A stretch of 38,795 nucleotides of DNA from Candolleomyces eurysporus. Lineage: Eukaryota; Basidiomycota; Agaricomycetes; Agaricales; Psathyrellaceae. The DNA lies in the NCBI GenBank assembly GCA_027579435.1, contig JANBPK010001537.1:1-38795 (forward strand). Reading direction: 5' to 3'. Made by a program: the position numbers and the translations under genes. Below the pieces are notes generated by a model. That model worked only from the letters and a program-made list of their open reading frames with translations. It had not been told where the DNA came from and searched no databases. Shown piece after piece: positions 1 to 12,000 of this stretch (its first letter is position 1; every line of letters begins with the position of its first letter).

Positions 1-1
1 T

Positions 2-418
2 ATGCTCTTTTCGCTCGAGACGTCCTCGATATGGCGCTCCTCGGTCGGCCTCCCAGCCGGCCCCAAGCATCAGCTCTACCTCCCCGTCCATGCCAGTTCC
101 TTTTTCTCGCCCGAGCGCAGGGTCCAGTGGGAGATGGTCTTCCACAGCGACATCTTCGAGTCCGTCCGGAAAATATGCCCTCCCATCACCGACATCCTCT
201 ATCTCATCCAGTGCCTTTTGACGGGGCTTGTCACCGTAGCCTTTGAGGAGCACCTGCCCCAGGGCATCTACCGAACAAGCCGAGGTCTCCCACCCGTGGC
301 GTGGGTCAACGAAAACGAAGCCGCCCTCACTGAAATCTTCGGCGTCTCGCACTTCAAGGCGCTGCGAAAAGCGTGCAGTGACACCAAAGCGTCGTATAAT
401 CTCCAGATATTGCGCTGA
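2..418 (+). CDS. 3' end of an unrecognised protein gene (partial)
   Basis: An open frame runs from the window edge to a TGA at 416-418 and gives about 138 residues with a protein-like composition. It is better balanced than the Arg/Pro-rich competing frame starting at 31. The segment has a hydrophobic stretch near residues 60-80 (around DILYLIQCLLTGLVTVAF) that could be a helix or membrane segment, then a charged C-terminus. I recognise no family. The true start lies outside the window, so the Met at base 2 need not be the initiator. It points the same way as the aminopeptidase gene 355 bp downstream. Confidence 0.5.
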   Translation: MLFSLETSSIWRSSVGLPAGPKHQLYLPVHASSFFSPERRVQWEMVFHSDIFESVRKICPPITDILYLIQCLLTGLVTVAFEEHLPQGIYRTSRGLPPVAWVNENEAALTEIFGVSHFKALRKACSDTKASYNLQILR

Positions 419-773
419 GGCCTGCCCCGGACCTTTTTCTCTCTCCACCTCCGTCTGCTGTCTTGCTCGCTTTCTTCCTCTGTGCATTGCTGTTTTTCAA
501 TACCTGTAGATCCTTATAGTGCTTTCCACCCATTGTCGCAAGTTCTCTGCATTAACTTAAATTTCTTTCGCACTCTTATCCACACTGCATATAATACGAC
601 CTCGCCCGATCCGTCCATGTATCCACCATTGTCACCTTACATAGTATTGTACATTCTGCCCGCCGTAATGCCCAAGCCAGCTCCTGAGCTGACATTTGCT
701 AAACCGTCGCGGCGTCTATTGGCTTGGCCGACGACCGCTCCATCACGCGCCCACCCTTTCTTCCCATCTCATC
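419..773. other. intergenic region: 3' flank of first gene and promoter of MetAP1
   Basis: This 355 bp stretch lies between two + strand genes. It is pyrimidine-rich and has an AT-rich TATA-like patch near 588-597 (catataatac), about 180 bp ahead of the MetAP1 start codon. The small open frames here (for example 482-904) overlap the next gene in other frames and look incidental. Confidence 0.5.
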
Positions 774-2806
774 ATGTCCGCCGCCACAGACAAGGTCGTT
801 CTCTGCCAGAGCTCCTCATGTCCCAACGGCAACCCTCCGTCGCGCCTCGAGTGTCCTACCTGCAACAAGTGCGTCGGGCGATGTTATCAGACGACGACTG
901 CTAATCCAGAACTGGACTAGGCTCGGCATTCGCGGTTCCTTCTTTTGCGGACAGGAATGCTTCAAAGCCGGATGTGCGTCGTAGAATAGCTGACATGTCT
1001 CCAAACTTTACTGACGATACGTCCAGGGGTGCGCATACACGGCATGGCAACGAAAACCATCACAAAATTTCTGACATGGGCTACAGAAAACACACAAGAT
1101 CATCCATGATCTAGCGAAACCTGGCAGCAATCTCTCTCTGCTCCCAGGTACCAACTCCAAGCAATTTTCCTTCCAACGCCACCGCCGCTGACTGAGCCTT
1201 CTCTCATCGCAGACGGGGTCTACAATCCGTTTCCCAACATACAATTTTCTGGAACTGTGCACCCCTGGTATCCTCTCTCGCCCAAACGACCCGTTCCAGA
1301 CCACATCCCTCGGCCAGACTATGCTGCTCACGGTGCGCGTCTCCATGCTGCGCTCACGGACCCATGACTCACTCACTGCGTGATGCGTGAATAGGAAAAC
1401 CGCTTTCTGAGCTCAAGCTAGCAGGCCAGCCTCCTCGGATCCTCTCTCCCGAAGAGCAGGAGAAAATGCGTACCGTATGCCGGGTGCGTAGTCCATCTCC
1501 ATTTTCAACCTGCGGGCGCTGGTGCTCACTCATCTCTTACTCCCTGTTAATCCTCTGACTTGCTCTTTCTTGCCTTTATCTGGACCATGCTCAGCTTGCG
1601 AGAGAAGTCTTGGACCTTGCCGCAGCCGCTGTCCGACCTGGCATTACGACAGACGAGATTGACGAGATCGTCCACAACGCCTGCATAGAACGAAACTCTT
1701 ACCCATCACCCCTCAACTACCGGAACTTTCCAAAATCCGTGTGCACGTCCGTATCCCTGTCCCTCTTTCACCTTATCGAGTGTTGTTTCTCTGTGACTTA
1801 CACGATGCACTCGGGCCTAGGTCCGTGAATGAGGTCATTTGTCATGGTATTCCGGACAAACGCCCCCTGCGAGAGGGAGACATAATTAACATTGGCAAGT
1901 TCCGCCCACCTTTTCTCTTTGTTCTTACCAAACTAATGCATGGCTTACCTTCTCTGTAGACATTAGTATCTATTTTGAGGGCACGTACAATTGTCTGGGG
2001 CACTCATCATTCCAGTCAACTTATCATGTGTGTAGGCTACCACGCAGACCTGAACGAAACCTACCCAGTTGGCAAGATAGATGACGAATCAGAGAAACTC
2101 ATTCGAACAACACGAGAATGTCTAGACGCAGCCATCAAGCTTTGCAAGCCTGGAGCGTTATTCAGGGATCTTGGAAAAGCAATGTACGTGCTGCTCCTGT
2201 GCTTTCATCGAATCTCGATGAAATGAATGGATCACTGTATGAATGAACGGGAAACTGGCCGACTAACATGCATTGTCTTCATCTAGTGAGCCAATTGCCA
2301 AGGCTAATGGGTGCTCCGTCGTCCGAACCTACACGGGGCACGGCATTAATGACTTATTCCATTGCTCCCCCAACATCCCCCATTATGCAAAGAACAAAGC
2401 CGTAGGGTCTATGAAGGCCGGAATGGTGGGTCGTGAAAACCAAATTATTATTCTCATTTCACCTAACCACCACGTTTCATGCATTCCCCTATCATAAGGT
2501 CTTCACCATCGAACCGGTACGACAATTCCCAAACGCCCCTTAATTAACACAGCACTCATATTTCACTCCCCGCGCAGATGATAAACCTGGGACCAAATTG
2601 GGGGGACATGCACTGGCCTGACAACTGGACCGCTACCACAGTTGATGGAAAAAGGAGCGCCCAATTCGAAGACACTCTCTTGTACGCCGAAGTTTTTTCA
2701 TTCACCTCGCTTGGTGTAAAATTAATGAACTTCTTTCCCAAGAATTACTGAAACCGGGGTCGAAATCCTCACCGCAGGTGCCAGGCATGCCTCCAACAGC
2801 AACTGA
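774..2806 (+). CDS. map1: methionine aminopeptidase 1 (cytosolic MetAP1)
   Basis: Removes the initiator methionine from nascent proteins at the ribosome. The N-terminus carries the MetAP1-type zinc finger (CQSSSCPNG...CPTCNK, then [11 protein letters not shown] and KTHKIIH). It is followed by the linker [15 protein letters not shown] and the pita-bread catalytic fold. The five metal ligands are visible: Asp in IINIDIS, Asp in HADLNET, His in YTGHGIND, Glu in FTIEPM and Glu in QFEDTLL. I traced exons 774-868, 921-973, 1087-1147, 1213-1332, 1395-1483, 1595-1746, 1821-1894, 1960-1980, 2036-2183, 2287-2425, 2499-2516, 2578-2681 and 2743-2806 (stop TGA). Total length near 390 residues matches the family. 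The junction of exons 2 and 3 is out of phase by one base as written. Two introns seem to use GC donors. The start ATG at 774 opens directly into the zinc finger. Confidence 0.95.
1960..1980 (+). other. 21-nt microexon of map1 between two apparent GC-AG introns
   Basis: The preceding exon ends at 1894 and is followed by GCAAGT, a perfect GC-type donor; the acceptor is TAG at 1957-1959. The microexon then supplies the split Asp codon and the residues ISIYFEG. It ends at 1980 before GCACGT, with an acceptor TAG at 2033-2035. Only this arrangement restores the MetAP1 sequence through the first two metal-binding aspartates. The second GC donor matches the GC consensus less well. Confidence 0.65.
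2499..2516 (+). other. 18-nt microexon of map1
   Basis: Six codons (VFTIEP) lie between an intron at 2426-2498 (donor GTGGGT, acceptor AAG) and an intron at 2517-2577 (donor GTACGA, acceptor CAG). They include the Glu metal ligand of the FTIEPM motif, so the microexon cannot be skipped without loss of activity. Both introns are phase 0. Confidence 0.8.
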
Positions 2807-3006
2807 TGCTTCCCCCGAGTCATCGTCGTAAACCAGAAAGACGAATTTACATCCCCATCTGTACCCCCGTAGATCACAAGCCAAGATCGCAGGTTATTGT
2901 ATATACATCAGGTAACAAATCGTATCGTGCGTCCAGGGAAGAATAAAACAAGAAATCCTTTTGGAAATTGGAAAAGAGTAACAATGACCGTCCAATAATA
3001 CGACAT

Positions 3007-5773
3007 TCAAGCCCTTTTGGAGTGAGAAATCTCCTCATTCAGATCCTGGGTTGCTTCAGAAAACGGTTCAGTACGGTCCACCTCGGCAATTCGCTGAACG
3101 GGCACACCATCAGACAAGCTCGGGCGACGAGCACGATGGGTACCAGTCGTATGTCTATTGGCAAGATTCGAGTCGTCGTTATCAGCGACGGCGGTGCTGA
3201 GAGCTTCTGTCGCCGCCGGGGCCTTCGTAGCCGGAGTGAGAGCTTGCATCCGCAACCGCTGAAGGTCGGCATACGAGCTGTTTCGACTGCGACTTTTGGT
3301 GGCGGAATGGTGCTCATCAACGATGCCGACCACGTTGTCATAGTCCCCAGCATCCTCGTCTTCAGACCCTTCAGGGGTGGGCATCCGACTGGTCTCGTCA
3401 CCATGGTGGTTTCCGCTCCAGGCGCTCGTCCCGCGACGGGCGCTGGAGCTCCAACCGAACAACCGTTCATCTAACCATGTCATCGGATGCGTCAGACCAA
3501 GACCCTGAGCATCCACAGCTCCAACACTACTCTTGCGTCGCCAGAGACCGGAATTGGCACTGGACGAAGGTACGCTAGCGGAGGGAACAAGGATACGTGC
3601 CTGAAAAAAGATCGGTCAGCGGAAGATCAGACAGCTGGGCGAATCATTGAAAACGTGCCTGATTGAAGTCCTCGTACAAGCGAGGTCCGAAATCGTTGAT
3701 GAGAGCCGCAACTTCGTTGCTGAGGTGCTCACGCCTGGCTTTGAGTTTGTCCAGGTATCGCTGCTGACCAGGCACCAATGCCACAATCAGAGGGGGTAAC
3801 GACCTAAGTCATAAATCAGTAAAACGACTCGAGCTTAGACCAAACAGTTTCCCTTACTTCAACACATCCATTCCAGCTTCACCAAACTTGAGAGCCGCAA
3901 AATTCATGATGGGAAGTAGTACGGCTACAATGAACGGAGTCCACAGGCGCCACTTGGGAGGGGCCTCTTTTTTCACCGCAATCACAGTCGCAATGATAGC
4001 ATAGATCGTGTAGAGAACAGGTGTAACACCCAAAGCAATCAGCACTTTCCAAGTGGCGAGCACATCGCGACCCGCAATCTTCACAGCCGATGCGGCAAGA
4101 GCCTCTGGTGCACATTTTTAGCACTAGATGCTGTGAAGAAGACGAATGACAAACCTTTCGCCTTCTTTCGCGAGATGATAGAAGCGAAGATGAGAATCGG
4201 TGCATTCAAGATAGTGCCCGGCAAAGCCAGAATTGCCCAGAACGCAAGTAGCCCAAGTCGGTATGTCAATAAACCGAGCGTCTTCCATCCCGCCTTCTTG
4301 GCCCTAGGCACCTATTTCGAGGTAAGCAAACAATCGGTGTTAAGGTGCCGTCCCAAGGATCGTACCTGATGGTCACGAAGTCCCAAATCCCGAACCAAGC
4401 GATTGTATTTGAGAACGTCTTGCCGGAGCTTTTGAACACGGGGTTCGTCCTTGAAATGAGTATACCCCTCAAGCAACCTTCTGTTTAGCTCCACCACTTG
4501 TCCCAAGGTCAAATGCTGGGCAGGCGTTTTGTACAACCGACGAACCGCTTGGATCAACTGAAGGAGAAGTTAAACCGGGAAAATACAATCAGCAATAGGC
4601 CTGCTTACCATAAGAGTATCATAATCAGGCGCGCGGACCGTGACCGTCTTCAGACCGTCATAGATGAGGTCGAGGAATTTAGTTACTGCTTCTCTCTTCT
4701 GGGCCCCACCCTGCTTAAACATATCAACAAACTCAGGAGGCACGTCCAAGGCGGTTCCAAACTCCACAACAGCTCTCGACCGGAATCTATGAGCATGGAA
4801 GTACGACAGTCCCACTGGAACGATCTTGACCTGGCACTTGGGATCATCGGCCATTGCCCCCAGAGCCATGATGGAGACACCAGCCTTCAGGGGCAAGAGG
4901 TCGGTTCTGTCGTGGCTACCACCTAATAAACCGTGAATATGCATGATCGTTAGTCGAGCTGGCACATGTTTACGAACCTTCTGGGAAGATGCCAATGCTA
5001 CCACCGTTTTTCAGGGCCTGGTAGACATGCCTGTACATGTCCCCTTGGTCGACAAAGGGTAGCTTCTTGTATTCCAGCCCACTCGTCCCTTTCTGCCTCA
5101 GCTCCGACACCTTTTCCCTGATACGCGTTGTTCCCTTGCCAGACTCGCCGCCGAATTCGCGTTTGATTCTCAACTGAGTGTCGGAAAGAACTTCACTAAC
5201 TTCTGCGAGGGCGGAATTGACAGATTTGGGGAGCATGATTTGCATTTTAGGCTTGAAGTCTTTTGTGAACTGCGTGCCTTCTCCGAAAACGAGACATGGG
5301 TCGTCGGGGGATATCCAGATACGGCCTTGACCAGGCTTTGCATCGTCTGCCGCACGGGCAACAGGAACTAAGACACGTCTTTGAGCACATAGGCAGTCAT
5401 AGTTATCAATAAAGAGACTCACTGCTATTCATCATTTTGATAAAGAAANCCGACATCCTTCCTCGCCATGCTTTTTGCCGCCGCCAGGAACTGCACGGAA
5501 CGGTGTGTTTCCCGCCATACTTCGAGACTGAGCAACAGTGGGTCGAGGAACTGCCAGCCATCTAGTTAATCGTCTGTCCGAAGCTAAAGCATTCATAAAT
5601 ACCTGGTTGTTGTGGGGAGCAGCGACGAAGATTACGGGACCACTACGAGGAATGTTGAAGGCGCCCCGTGGACGAATTTCCCTGAAGAAAATCTGGGTGA
5701 CCATTCTCCAGAAAAGCATAACAGCTTCATAGGGCACTGGAGAACCCGATGAGCTCCCCTGGGAGGCGGGCAT
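3007..5773 (-). CDS. glycerol-3-phosphate / dihydroxyacetone-phosphate acyltransferase (Sct1/Gpt2 type)
   Basis: Catalyses the first acylation in glycerolipid synthesis in the ER membrane. After splicing out 5551-5602 the N-terminal motif reads APHNNQFLDPLLL, the fungal form of the acyltransferase H...D block. After splicing out 4923-4977 a second block reads [21 protein letters not shown], and a third is VKIVPVGLSYFHAHRFRS. Two hydrophobic hairpins follow (LGLLAFWAILALPGTI and, near 3860-4070, VLIALGVTPVLYTIYAII and PFIVAVLLPIMNFAAL), then a Ser-rich, presumably cytosolic and phosphorylated tail, as in yeast Gpt2/Sct1. The ATG at 5773 is the first in frame; the longer open frame upstream starts with GTG. 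One N at about 5450 breaks the frame, and dropping it restores KDVGFFIKMMNS. The gene converges on map1 with a 200 bp gap. Confidence 0.93.
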
Positions 5774-6050
5774 GGTGAAGGAGGATTGGAGCGGGAGCGG
5801 GTTGGTGGTTGGGGCAAGAGTGGGTATAGGGGCCGTGATGGGGAGACGCACAGATTTGGCTCGCCTCCGTCACAGTTTGTCGCGTGCACCATCTTTGTGC
5901 GGAGAACCAAACACATGCACTGAACAGGAATCCTCAGCATTGTAGCTTAGCCATTCATATTAATCGTGCTAGTATGTAGTGCAAAATATGATACACATGC
6001 GTTCAATAATCTAGAACAAGATGGAATATAGAACAGAAAAAAAANCAGAA

Positions 6051-9000
6051 TCACGTCGAGCCCAGGTCGGTGGATGTCCGTGGAGCGTATCCTTGTGACG
6101 ATCCATTACTCGCTGTACTGGTCCGATACTGGAAGAGATCGTGTAGTCGCGACAATCTGTCCTGCGTATTCGAATCAGCAGCAGCACTAAGCCGAGTCGG
6201 CGACCGAGGGGTGGCCACTGTTGGGGTGGTGGGTTCTCTCCTCTGCTCCAGCTCTGCAAAAATCGTGTGAGCACTCTCCTCTCCTTCAAAAGAAATGATA
6301 CGTACTGTTCAAAGTATCGGAAACAGCAATATCCCGCTCCTGGTCTTCCGCCGCGCGACTCGCAAGTGCCCGGTTGATATATTTCCGGAATGCCGCGCCT
6401 GTGGATTCCAGCATCTTCTCCACCCGAGCTTTTTTGTGAGGATATGCCTTCAAGAAATGATGCAACTCTGTTATCCCTTCCTTGTGCAAGGCTCCGGTGG
6501 TCTCGCTTGAAATGTGGTTGATGATAGTGAGCAACTGTGCGTCAGGATCCGGTTCCTCAACGGCAGGGGAATACACTGGTTGTCCATTTGCTGACGAAGA
6601 GCTGGTGCTCGTACGATGGCTGGTTACTTCGCGGTTGGATCGAGATGATGATGCTGTTTCCAATGGTGACCGGGGTCTACTCGAAGCTGGTGACACAGCA
6701 CGGGAGGACCGTTCTGTCGGAAGTACCGCGTCGCCTGCTCTACTGGCGGCTGCGCCGTTTGCCTTTGCGGACGCATTCAGAATCCTGAACACGTAAGGAT
6801 AAACGATAGTAGCTGATGGATCTTCAAAAGCGGTTGACAACAGCTCGTACACCTCTTCACCGTAATGTGCTACACAGCGTATTTGATATAAGCGAAAAAA
6901 AAAAAAAATTAGACCCGAGAAAGGCGACGTACCGACGACATGTTGAATTATGACCTTGATCGTCCTCAACGGCATGTCTCCACATGGAACTTTGTTCGTT
7001 GCTCGCGCCCGCCACTCATTGGGAGGAACGGACTGAAGGAAATGCTCAACAGCGGGGAAGAGCTCGACTGGGTCAAGTACAGCATCGGTGAGATCCTGAG
7101 GGATATTCCGCGCCAGCTTCCAAACGCATTTCAGGACCAATTCTGCGACCTTTGCTTCCTTGGATTCCGGCAAAGTTCCTCTACTTGGGAAAGGCTTGAC
7201 AATCTGAAGAAGGAGTGCGAATAGAGCTCTGGTATGGTGAAACGTCAGGCACGGATACAGAGAGGCAGGATGAATGGACAAACCTGAATATAGACATGCG
7301 CCTTCCCGTGGCAAACAATCGGAGGATGATCATGTTAATGAATCGTGATAAATCCTTGATCTTCTTCGTGGGGCTGTCGTCGGTTTCCAGAAGTCTGAGG
7401 GTCAACTCCTCGAGGAGTGAAGTGAGAATCTCGACAGTTAATGACTCGGCCAAGAATGTATGATCGCAGAAATTGTTCAGGGTCTGAATCAAGTGTTTGG
7501 CGAGACGGAAATTATCATCTGGCATGAGGTCGTCAGGCCTTTCGAAGACATGAGCCATCTGGAGAGTTATGGTCTCGATAAGGCCTTCCGTATGTTCTGC
7601 AAGGTCGCGATATTGTGGAGAAGATGGGCCGGCTTCCGGGCTGATTGTCAAGATCTTCTGGATCTTCTTCAGTGCGTCAACGCTTCGAGCTGGATCGCTA
7701 CTCAAGATGCTGGAGATGGTAATAGTGATATCGTCGGATGGTTCAACGTTGTCGCCCGGCGAGTAGTGGCTACCATTGCTGGAAGGTTTTCGCGATATCG
7801 ACAGAGGGGCATGTGGCGGGAGCTCTGAGGATCTCGGTGCAGGACTTTCGTCTGGCACAGCAGCTGGGCTTGCTATAGGTTGAGGTATGTTCGGTCTAGG
7901 TCGCGCTAAGCGTGACGGCAGCAGACTTTTCGGACGGCCAATGCCAGTGGGGGATGTAGGTGCAACAGAAGCAGCGCTGCCGGCCCGGGGTCTGACAGGG
8001 GATTCTGGTTGCGGAGCTGGGGCCAAAGCAGGCGAGGCAGGGCGCAAACCGCGTGCCGGTGATGCAGGGCGTGCTAATCTTGAGATGGCCGGACTAGCAG
8101 GTCTTACAGTCGCTGCGTTCAATCGGGCGACGCCAGCAGGGGCAGGGGCTGGAGCAGTCGCAGGCTCTTGCTTGTCTTGCGAGCTACTGGGCCCTTGCAC
8201 ACGACGCAGCCGTTCCTCCAGTTGCGTTTTATCCTTGCTTGAAAGAGGCCCTACCAGGGCCCAAACTTTCTCGCCAACCAAGGAATAAGCCTCACTAGAT
8301 GCTCATTAGAAGTGTGAAAATTAGGCAGTGGACGAACTAACCTGAGAACAGTAAGTGCGGATTTTCTGACCGCAGGATCCTTGTCAGAAATCAGGGAGCC
8401 AATGACTGGCATTGCTTTCGAAGGTTCGCATGCTCCCATCCCGGACTTTTTGAGAATGACAGACATCTCGTCCAACGACCCTTGTCTTGTTTTCGCTACC
8501 TTGGCTCTGACGCCATGATCAAGCAACGCCTGGAAAACGCGACTATAGGCATAGACCTTGGGGAGAGCGCGGAAAATCTGGGAAACCCGATTGCGGACCG
8601 GTTCTCTTGCATCACCAAGCTAACGGGATGGTCAATAGGCAATACTGGCAATGATCCAATATGAACGACGAACCTTGAATACCATTGTTGGGACAAAGCA
8701 TATTGCTTCGTTATCCGTGAGTTGATAGTTGACGTTTCGTAAAAACTCTAGGATAGCTTCCACAACATCGAGGCATTTGGAGACCAAGTTGGACTGTGAC
8801 TCGTGGGCTTTGATCGACACATACTTCAGCGGCAAATCGATGTTGGCTATGCAGACTTTCTCCAATGTCTCATCGCCAAAAGCTGTGGCATAGAAGTCGG
8901 CGATCATGCCTAAGCCTGCGATGTGGTCGTTCACGGCGCTATGATCATGGCTAAACAGCTTGCCGACGAGTTCTTTCGATGCGAAGGGCTCCATTTGACT

Positions 9001-12000
9001 CTGTAGTTGCTCTGCGAGATCTTTCCTTGTTGCTCCGCCTTCGTTAATCCATTTCTGCACGTCCTTCCCAAGCCGTGGCCTCTTTGCATCGGGGTTAATT
9101 CCATGGAATGTTGCGACCGAAACTTGCCCCGCAGTTTGGCTCTGCTGAGAAGCTTGGGAACCTGGTCGCTTCAGTCCTGAAACACCTGGAGCCCTCAGAC
9201 CTGGATCTGGGGTTCCAGCTCGCGAGTCCGGCCGACTCGTGGACTGAGGTATTTTCCTTCGAACACCAAGTTTGCTGGGCGCTCGGGTGGGAGGGGCCGT
9301 GGTAGTAGGCGATGGTGGAATTGGGCTGACCGACGCAGAGGAGGCAGGTACACTGATTGTCGGTTTCTTGGCCGCTGGTTGCGCTGCTGGAGCTGGGGCT
9401 GGTGGGTCGGGGGCGATGCCATTAGCTGGTCGAGCGGCCTGTATAAGCGGGACAGCTGTCGCTTTCGAGGCCGGTTTAAGAGAGTTGCTTTGCTGCATTA
9501 CGAAGTCGTAGCCTGCAAACCGAACCACAATCGGAAGCAGAGCCTGGGCACCCTTCCTAACATCGCCACTGCGGTCATCTAGCGAACCCACAACAGATCC
9601 TGCCCAGCCATGCAGGTCGGGCGGTGACGCCGGCTCGTGCTCTGCGAACCATTCAGCTAGCCAATTCATCAATGTGGCTTTCTGCAAGGGATTCGTTGTT
9701 TCCATGGCTGTCGCAAACCCTCCAACCAAGGAATCTACTCCTTCGCATGCTGTTGCTATTGCAGTCAATGTTTGAATAGCGGCGTTCCGGATGGGTGCCT
9801 TCTGGTCGGACAGTACTGTTGCGATAGGCAGCGCATACAGGCGCGAGTGCTTTTCAAAGGGCTTGCCCATGCCTGTGGCAATGCGGGCAACGATATCCAA
9901 TGCTAGAGATTGGACTGCCTTATTCGTGTCGGTGACCCTGGCTTTCAGCACTTGGCCGATTTCACCTAACAGAGCCTGGGTCAGTGGACGTCAAGAAAAA
10001 GCAATGTTGTAGAAGTACCCATGGATGCCTTCAAACGCTTGTTATTTCCTTGATCCAAGATAGCTTGCAATGTCTCCAGTGCCTCCTTCTTAGTTTTCCA
10101 GGCGTCACTCTTGGAATCAGTCAGGACCGTTGTTCCCTTCAGCAACCCGTCAAGCTCGACTCTGGGGAATAGATCATCCATGGGGTCAGCTACTGCTGCC
10201 GCCTTGCCCCCTGTCGAAGACGGAGCCGCATTCAACAGGTCAGCAGACGTTCTTGTGGGGACAGGAGCAGGGGTGCCCTCGGCCTTGTCGAACTCGCCGG
10301 TGATGGTGGACAGAAGCTGGGGGTTAACATCTTCAAGTAAACTCTTGATACCTGGGATCGGGTCAGATAAACAGGATAACGATATTTAATGGTTATGCTC
10401 ACTCGATCCGGCAAATAACTTGATTGTCACCAAAGTTTTGGTCGCATTCGTCCTGACAGCTGCATTAGAGTTTGCTAGGGCTGTCTTCAGAAAGTCGATT
10501 AAGGAACGAAGAGATACTCCAGCAATGCCGAATTCGGTCAGGGCACCACTGATCCAAGTTAGCGCATCTGCAATCACTTTCGGTGCTTTCTGCTTTGACA
10601 ACGGCTCGTATGCTGAAGATTTATCAATTATTGGAAATTCGAGTCAGGGCCGGATGATTTACCTTGGGAAAGGACGAATTGTAACGAAGTCTTCTCTGCA
10701 AAGTCCAATAGCGTATCTCCCGCGGGCTTCTTCAATTTCAGGTCACCCAGCTTTTCTGATAAATGACCAACGCTCAGAGCCACACATGATCTTCCGAAGC
10801 TTGGGCATCGCTTGGAAAGAAGACTCAAAATGCCGTACAGTTTACCAGAGACCTAAAACCGCGTTAGCAACACGGTGAATGAAATGTTATATGCACATAC
10901 TTGGAAGTTCTTCTCATTCCACCCCTTCTTAGCCAACGCTCTCACAATGACTTCGGCATCGACATTTTCTGCCTCCCCTTCTAACCAAGTCGTCATCTCT
11001 TCTAGAGCTGCAAGGCGAATTTTCCAGTTTCCATCACCAAAATCATTGAGCATATTGGCGGGAATGAACTCGGCGGCCAGTGCGTCAGCATCTTCAGGAG
11101 TGTGCTTGTATTTGAATCCGTCAAGAGCACTGGGTGCAGCAGCTGCAGGCTTTCCTTTTGGAGCGGCCGCAGCTGCAGCGGGAGGTTTCTTGGGGGCGGA
11201 ACCAGACGCAGCAGCAGCAGCAGCCACAGCGGGTACCTTCTTCGCCTACAAGGTCTGGAGGTTAGTAACAACGAACATCGCAATGAAAGAAGGGCATCGT
11301 ACGGCAACTTTGGGGGGGAGGCTTCTTAGCGGGAGGGGCTTCGACCGCCTGCGGTTCATCCTCTACTGGAGGAGCAGGAGCCTTGGGTTTGGCCTTAGCT
11401 GGAGCTGACGGTTTTGCCTGGGCTTTCGGTGGCGCGGCACGGGGAGGAGCAGCTCCTCCGGCTTTGCATTTGACTGTCGCCTTCTCGTAGGCCTCTTTCA
11501 CTTTTGCTTTGCGAACGTCGGCGATGGTATCCATAATCGCGTTCAAAGGCCTTTCGCCCACCATTTTCATCAAACAGCCGAAACAAGTCGCAGCCTCATT
11601 GCGAGCGCCCTCAAATCCATCCTCCAGCAAAGCGGCCAACGTCTCAGATAAAGGTTTTACTTGCGCTGGTGGAATCGGAACTGTTGCTGTTGAGAGGGAC
11701 CTGCCTAAAAACTTTAACGTCCCTTCCTTGACTTGGGGGTTCTTATCCTTTAGGGCTGGCTCGAGGTCAGAGAGTATGTCTGCTAGCGTTACCTATTCAA
11801 AGTCAGTACAGATAGAAAACCGGAGGTAGAGGGAACTCACTGTCGCAAAGGTGGCGTCAAGTGCAGCACCGATGGCATCCGTTACGTTGGCTTTTCGTTC
11901 CTTCAACCGCTGAAGCATCAGAGGAACAATGGATTCACGATATCTCCCAAACGGTGAACCCATCCCTTTGGCGAGATGCTCCAAGCAAGATGCGGCCACC

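Noticed and set aside
7887..8288. 133-codon Gly/Ala/Arg-rich + strand frame
   Set aside because: It is the antisense of the Ser/Pro/Ala-rich linker of the XMAP215 gene, whose composition keeps the opposite strand open.
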